DNA of 64,000 nucleotides, taken from the NCBI GenBank assembly GCA_963833605.1, contig CAWHYZ010000017.1, forward strand, positions 496,001-560,000. The letters are read 5' to 3'. Below are positions 63,289 to 64,000 of this stretch, piece by piece. A model generated the notes under the pieces. It did no database searches, was not told the DNA's origin, and saw only the letters and a list, made by a program, of their open reading frames with translations. Both the position numbers and the translations under genes were made by a program. Each line of letters starts with the position of its first letter. Position 1 is the first letter of the stretch. The stretch is from JAFAXD01 sp963833605 (GTDB lineage: Bacteria; Pseudomonadota; Alphaproteobacteria; Rhizobiales; Xanthobacteraceae).

Positions 63289-63307
63289 GCGAGGCCTCAT
63301 GCCTCGC
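63289..63307. promoter_or_regulatory. Short hairpin upstream of the ABC importer operon
   Basis: GCGAGGC (63289-63295) and GCCTCGC (63301-63307) form a perfect 7-base inverted repeat around CTCAT, 74 bases before the binding-protein start. It could be an operator or a leader stem-loop; the evidence is symmetry only. Confidence 0.3.
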
Positions 63308-63395
63308 CGCTGCATGTTACAGACGTTGCCGCCTGGCGCAACGCCGCCCCACCATGGTTCGGCTGCGGCTGCATCCGTCGTAAATCTTGAAGCCG

Positions 63396-63557
63396 CTATC
63401 CGCGACGCACCGAATAGCGGTGGCGGTGCTCACGACAACCGTCATCCCTCATCTCGCGCGCCATCAAGATTGCGCCTGCAGCGGCAATACAGATGATGCC
63501 GAACCAAAGTATCGGTCCAATGCGGCTGCCGCCAGTCATCGCCATCAGTCCTGACAT
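63396..63557 (-). CDS. Possible 53-residue single-span membrane protein
   Basis: A short frame from ATG 63557 to TAG 63398-63396, below the usual length cutoff. The peptide is MSGLMAMTGGSRIG, a hydrophobic span (ILWFGIICIAAAGAILMA) and a charged tail rich in Arg and His (REMRDDGCREHRHRY). The arrangement is that of small bitopic membrane proteins. No good Shine-Dalgarno is seen, and I recognise no family, so this is a candidate only. It occupies part of the 541-base gap between the importer operon and the last gene. Confidence 0.35.
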   Translation of the reverse strand: MSGLMAMTGGSRIGPILWFGIICIAAAGAILMAREMRDDGCREHRHRYSVRRG

Positions 63558-63756
63558 AGATCAAAGAGTGACGACGCGGAGTGTGTCAGAGGTGGAAAAC
63601 GTAAATTTCACGGGCAATGTGGTTGAGAGATGTCCGTGACGATCAATAACTCTCACGCACCGAGACGCTGCGCTGATCGCCACGCGCGGCGGGTAGCAAG
63701 TAACCGGCGACGGTTTCTCGCCGCTTATGGGCGACACCCGACAGGAGGCCATGCCA

Positions 63757-64000
63757 ATGAATAAAGCTTTGATCAGAGGCACGATCGGAGCCGCGACCGC
63801 AACTGCCCTCGCCATCTCGGCAATCGCACCGGCCACGGCGGCACCGGTTCTCTCGAACACCGCGGTGGTGAAAGCCGTCGCTGAGCCCTCCATAACCGAT
63901 GTGCGCTGGGGTTGGGGCGGCTGGCTCGCGGCGGGAATCATCGGCGGTCTCGCGTTTGGCGCGCTCGCAACCGCTCCCTATTATTCATACGGCTACAGTT
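63757..64000 (+). CDS. Small secreted Gly/Tyr-rich protein, N-terminal part (3' end outside window)
   Basis: At least 81 codons, open to the window end. AGGAGG at 63743-63748 lies eight bases before ATG 63757, so this start is preferred over the in-frame ATG at 63751. A Sec signal peptide (ALIRGTIGAATATALAISAI, then APATAAP) is followed by DVRWGWGGWLAAGIIGG, a hydrophobic glycine-rich stretch, and YYSYGY. Small secreted proteins with this make-up are common in Bradyrhizobium-like bacteria, with unknown function. They are probably periplasmic or outer-membrane associated. Confidence 0.8.
   Translation, partial: MNKALIRGTIGAATATALAISAIAPATAAPVLSNTAVVKAVAEPSITDVRWGWGGWLAAGIIGGLAFGALATAPYYSYGYS

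Noticed and set aside
1..64000. tRNA or rRNA genes, integrase or phage genes
   Set aside because: None found on either strand by eye; no att-like direct repeats flanking the catabolic island were recognised.

Overview
The window is GC-rich, densely packed bacterial chromosome. Gene content and intergenic palindromes point to an alphaproteobacterium of the Hyphomicrobiales, most like the Bradyrhizobiaceae/Xanthobacteraceae. The clues are many Bug-type solute-binding proteins, RlpA and FumC of alphaproteobacterial type, GCGGGTGAT/GCGGGCAA palindromes and a GAGCATGATCCCGAAAAGTG-type repeat. This is inference; no 16S or marker phylogeny is present. No tRNA, rRNA, CRISPR array or intact mobile element was seen.

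Layout. 1-3.0 kb: the end of iorA, then iorB and a glutathione transferase (aryl-pyruvate oxidation). 3.0-13.7 kb: a redox/heme group. A GMC flavoprotein and a membrane protein diverge from an animal-type heme peroxidase, which is followed by a protein with a P450-like C-terminus, a small membrane protein, a SAM/cyclase/ATPase/TPR signalling protein and a short catalase-like protein. This set looks like a possible lipid-peroxide (oxylipin-type) pathway and is the most interesting candidate system here. 13.9-20.7 kb: a tight operon with a ribose-type ABC importer, a gentisate-dioxygenase-like cupin and an orphan molybdenum hydroxylase large subunit, flanked by a MetE-like protein and a metallo-beta-lactamase-fold hydrolase.

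23.5-34.4 kb: mixed metabolism. It holds cysK, an old-yellow-enzyme homologue, an SDR lacking YxxxK, a Bug protein coupled to adenine deaminase, fumC, an AT-rich gene-poor stretch with five copies of CATAGATGAC and an ArsR remnant, a DHA2 exporter, and rlpA with a clear terminator.

34.5-50.6 kb: an aromatic-catabolism island that appears to be decaying or mis-assembled. It has a flavin hydroxylase, two Rieske oxygenases (one frameshifted, one with Asn in place of the bridging Asp), an AAHS transporter, an SDR/diol dehydrogenase, three Bug proteins (one frameshifted), one intact and one truncated alpha/beta hydrolase, a frameshifted luciferase-like monooxygenase, a leaderless periplasmic-binding-fold protein, a PanB homologue with altered active-site residues, a zinc alcohol dehydrogenase and a GlcG/HbpS protein. 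No oxygenase reductase is present.

51.0-64.0 kb: an MBL-fold protein, DUF899 and VOC proteins, an ArgE-type deacetylase, a second luciferase-like monooxygenase, a Gfo/Idh/MocA oxidoreductase whose stop codon lies inside a palindromic repeat, a complete dipeptide-type ABC importer operon, a possible 53-residue membrane peptide and the start of a small secreted protein. Conventional transcription regulators are nearly absent: only the cyclase/ATPase protein and the ArsR remnant were found.
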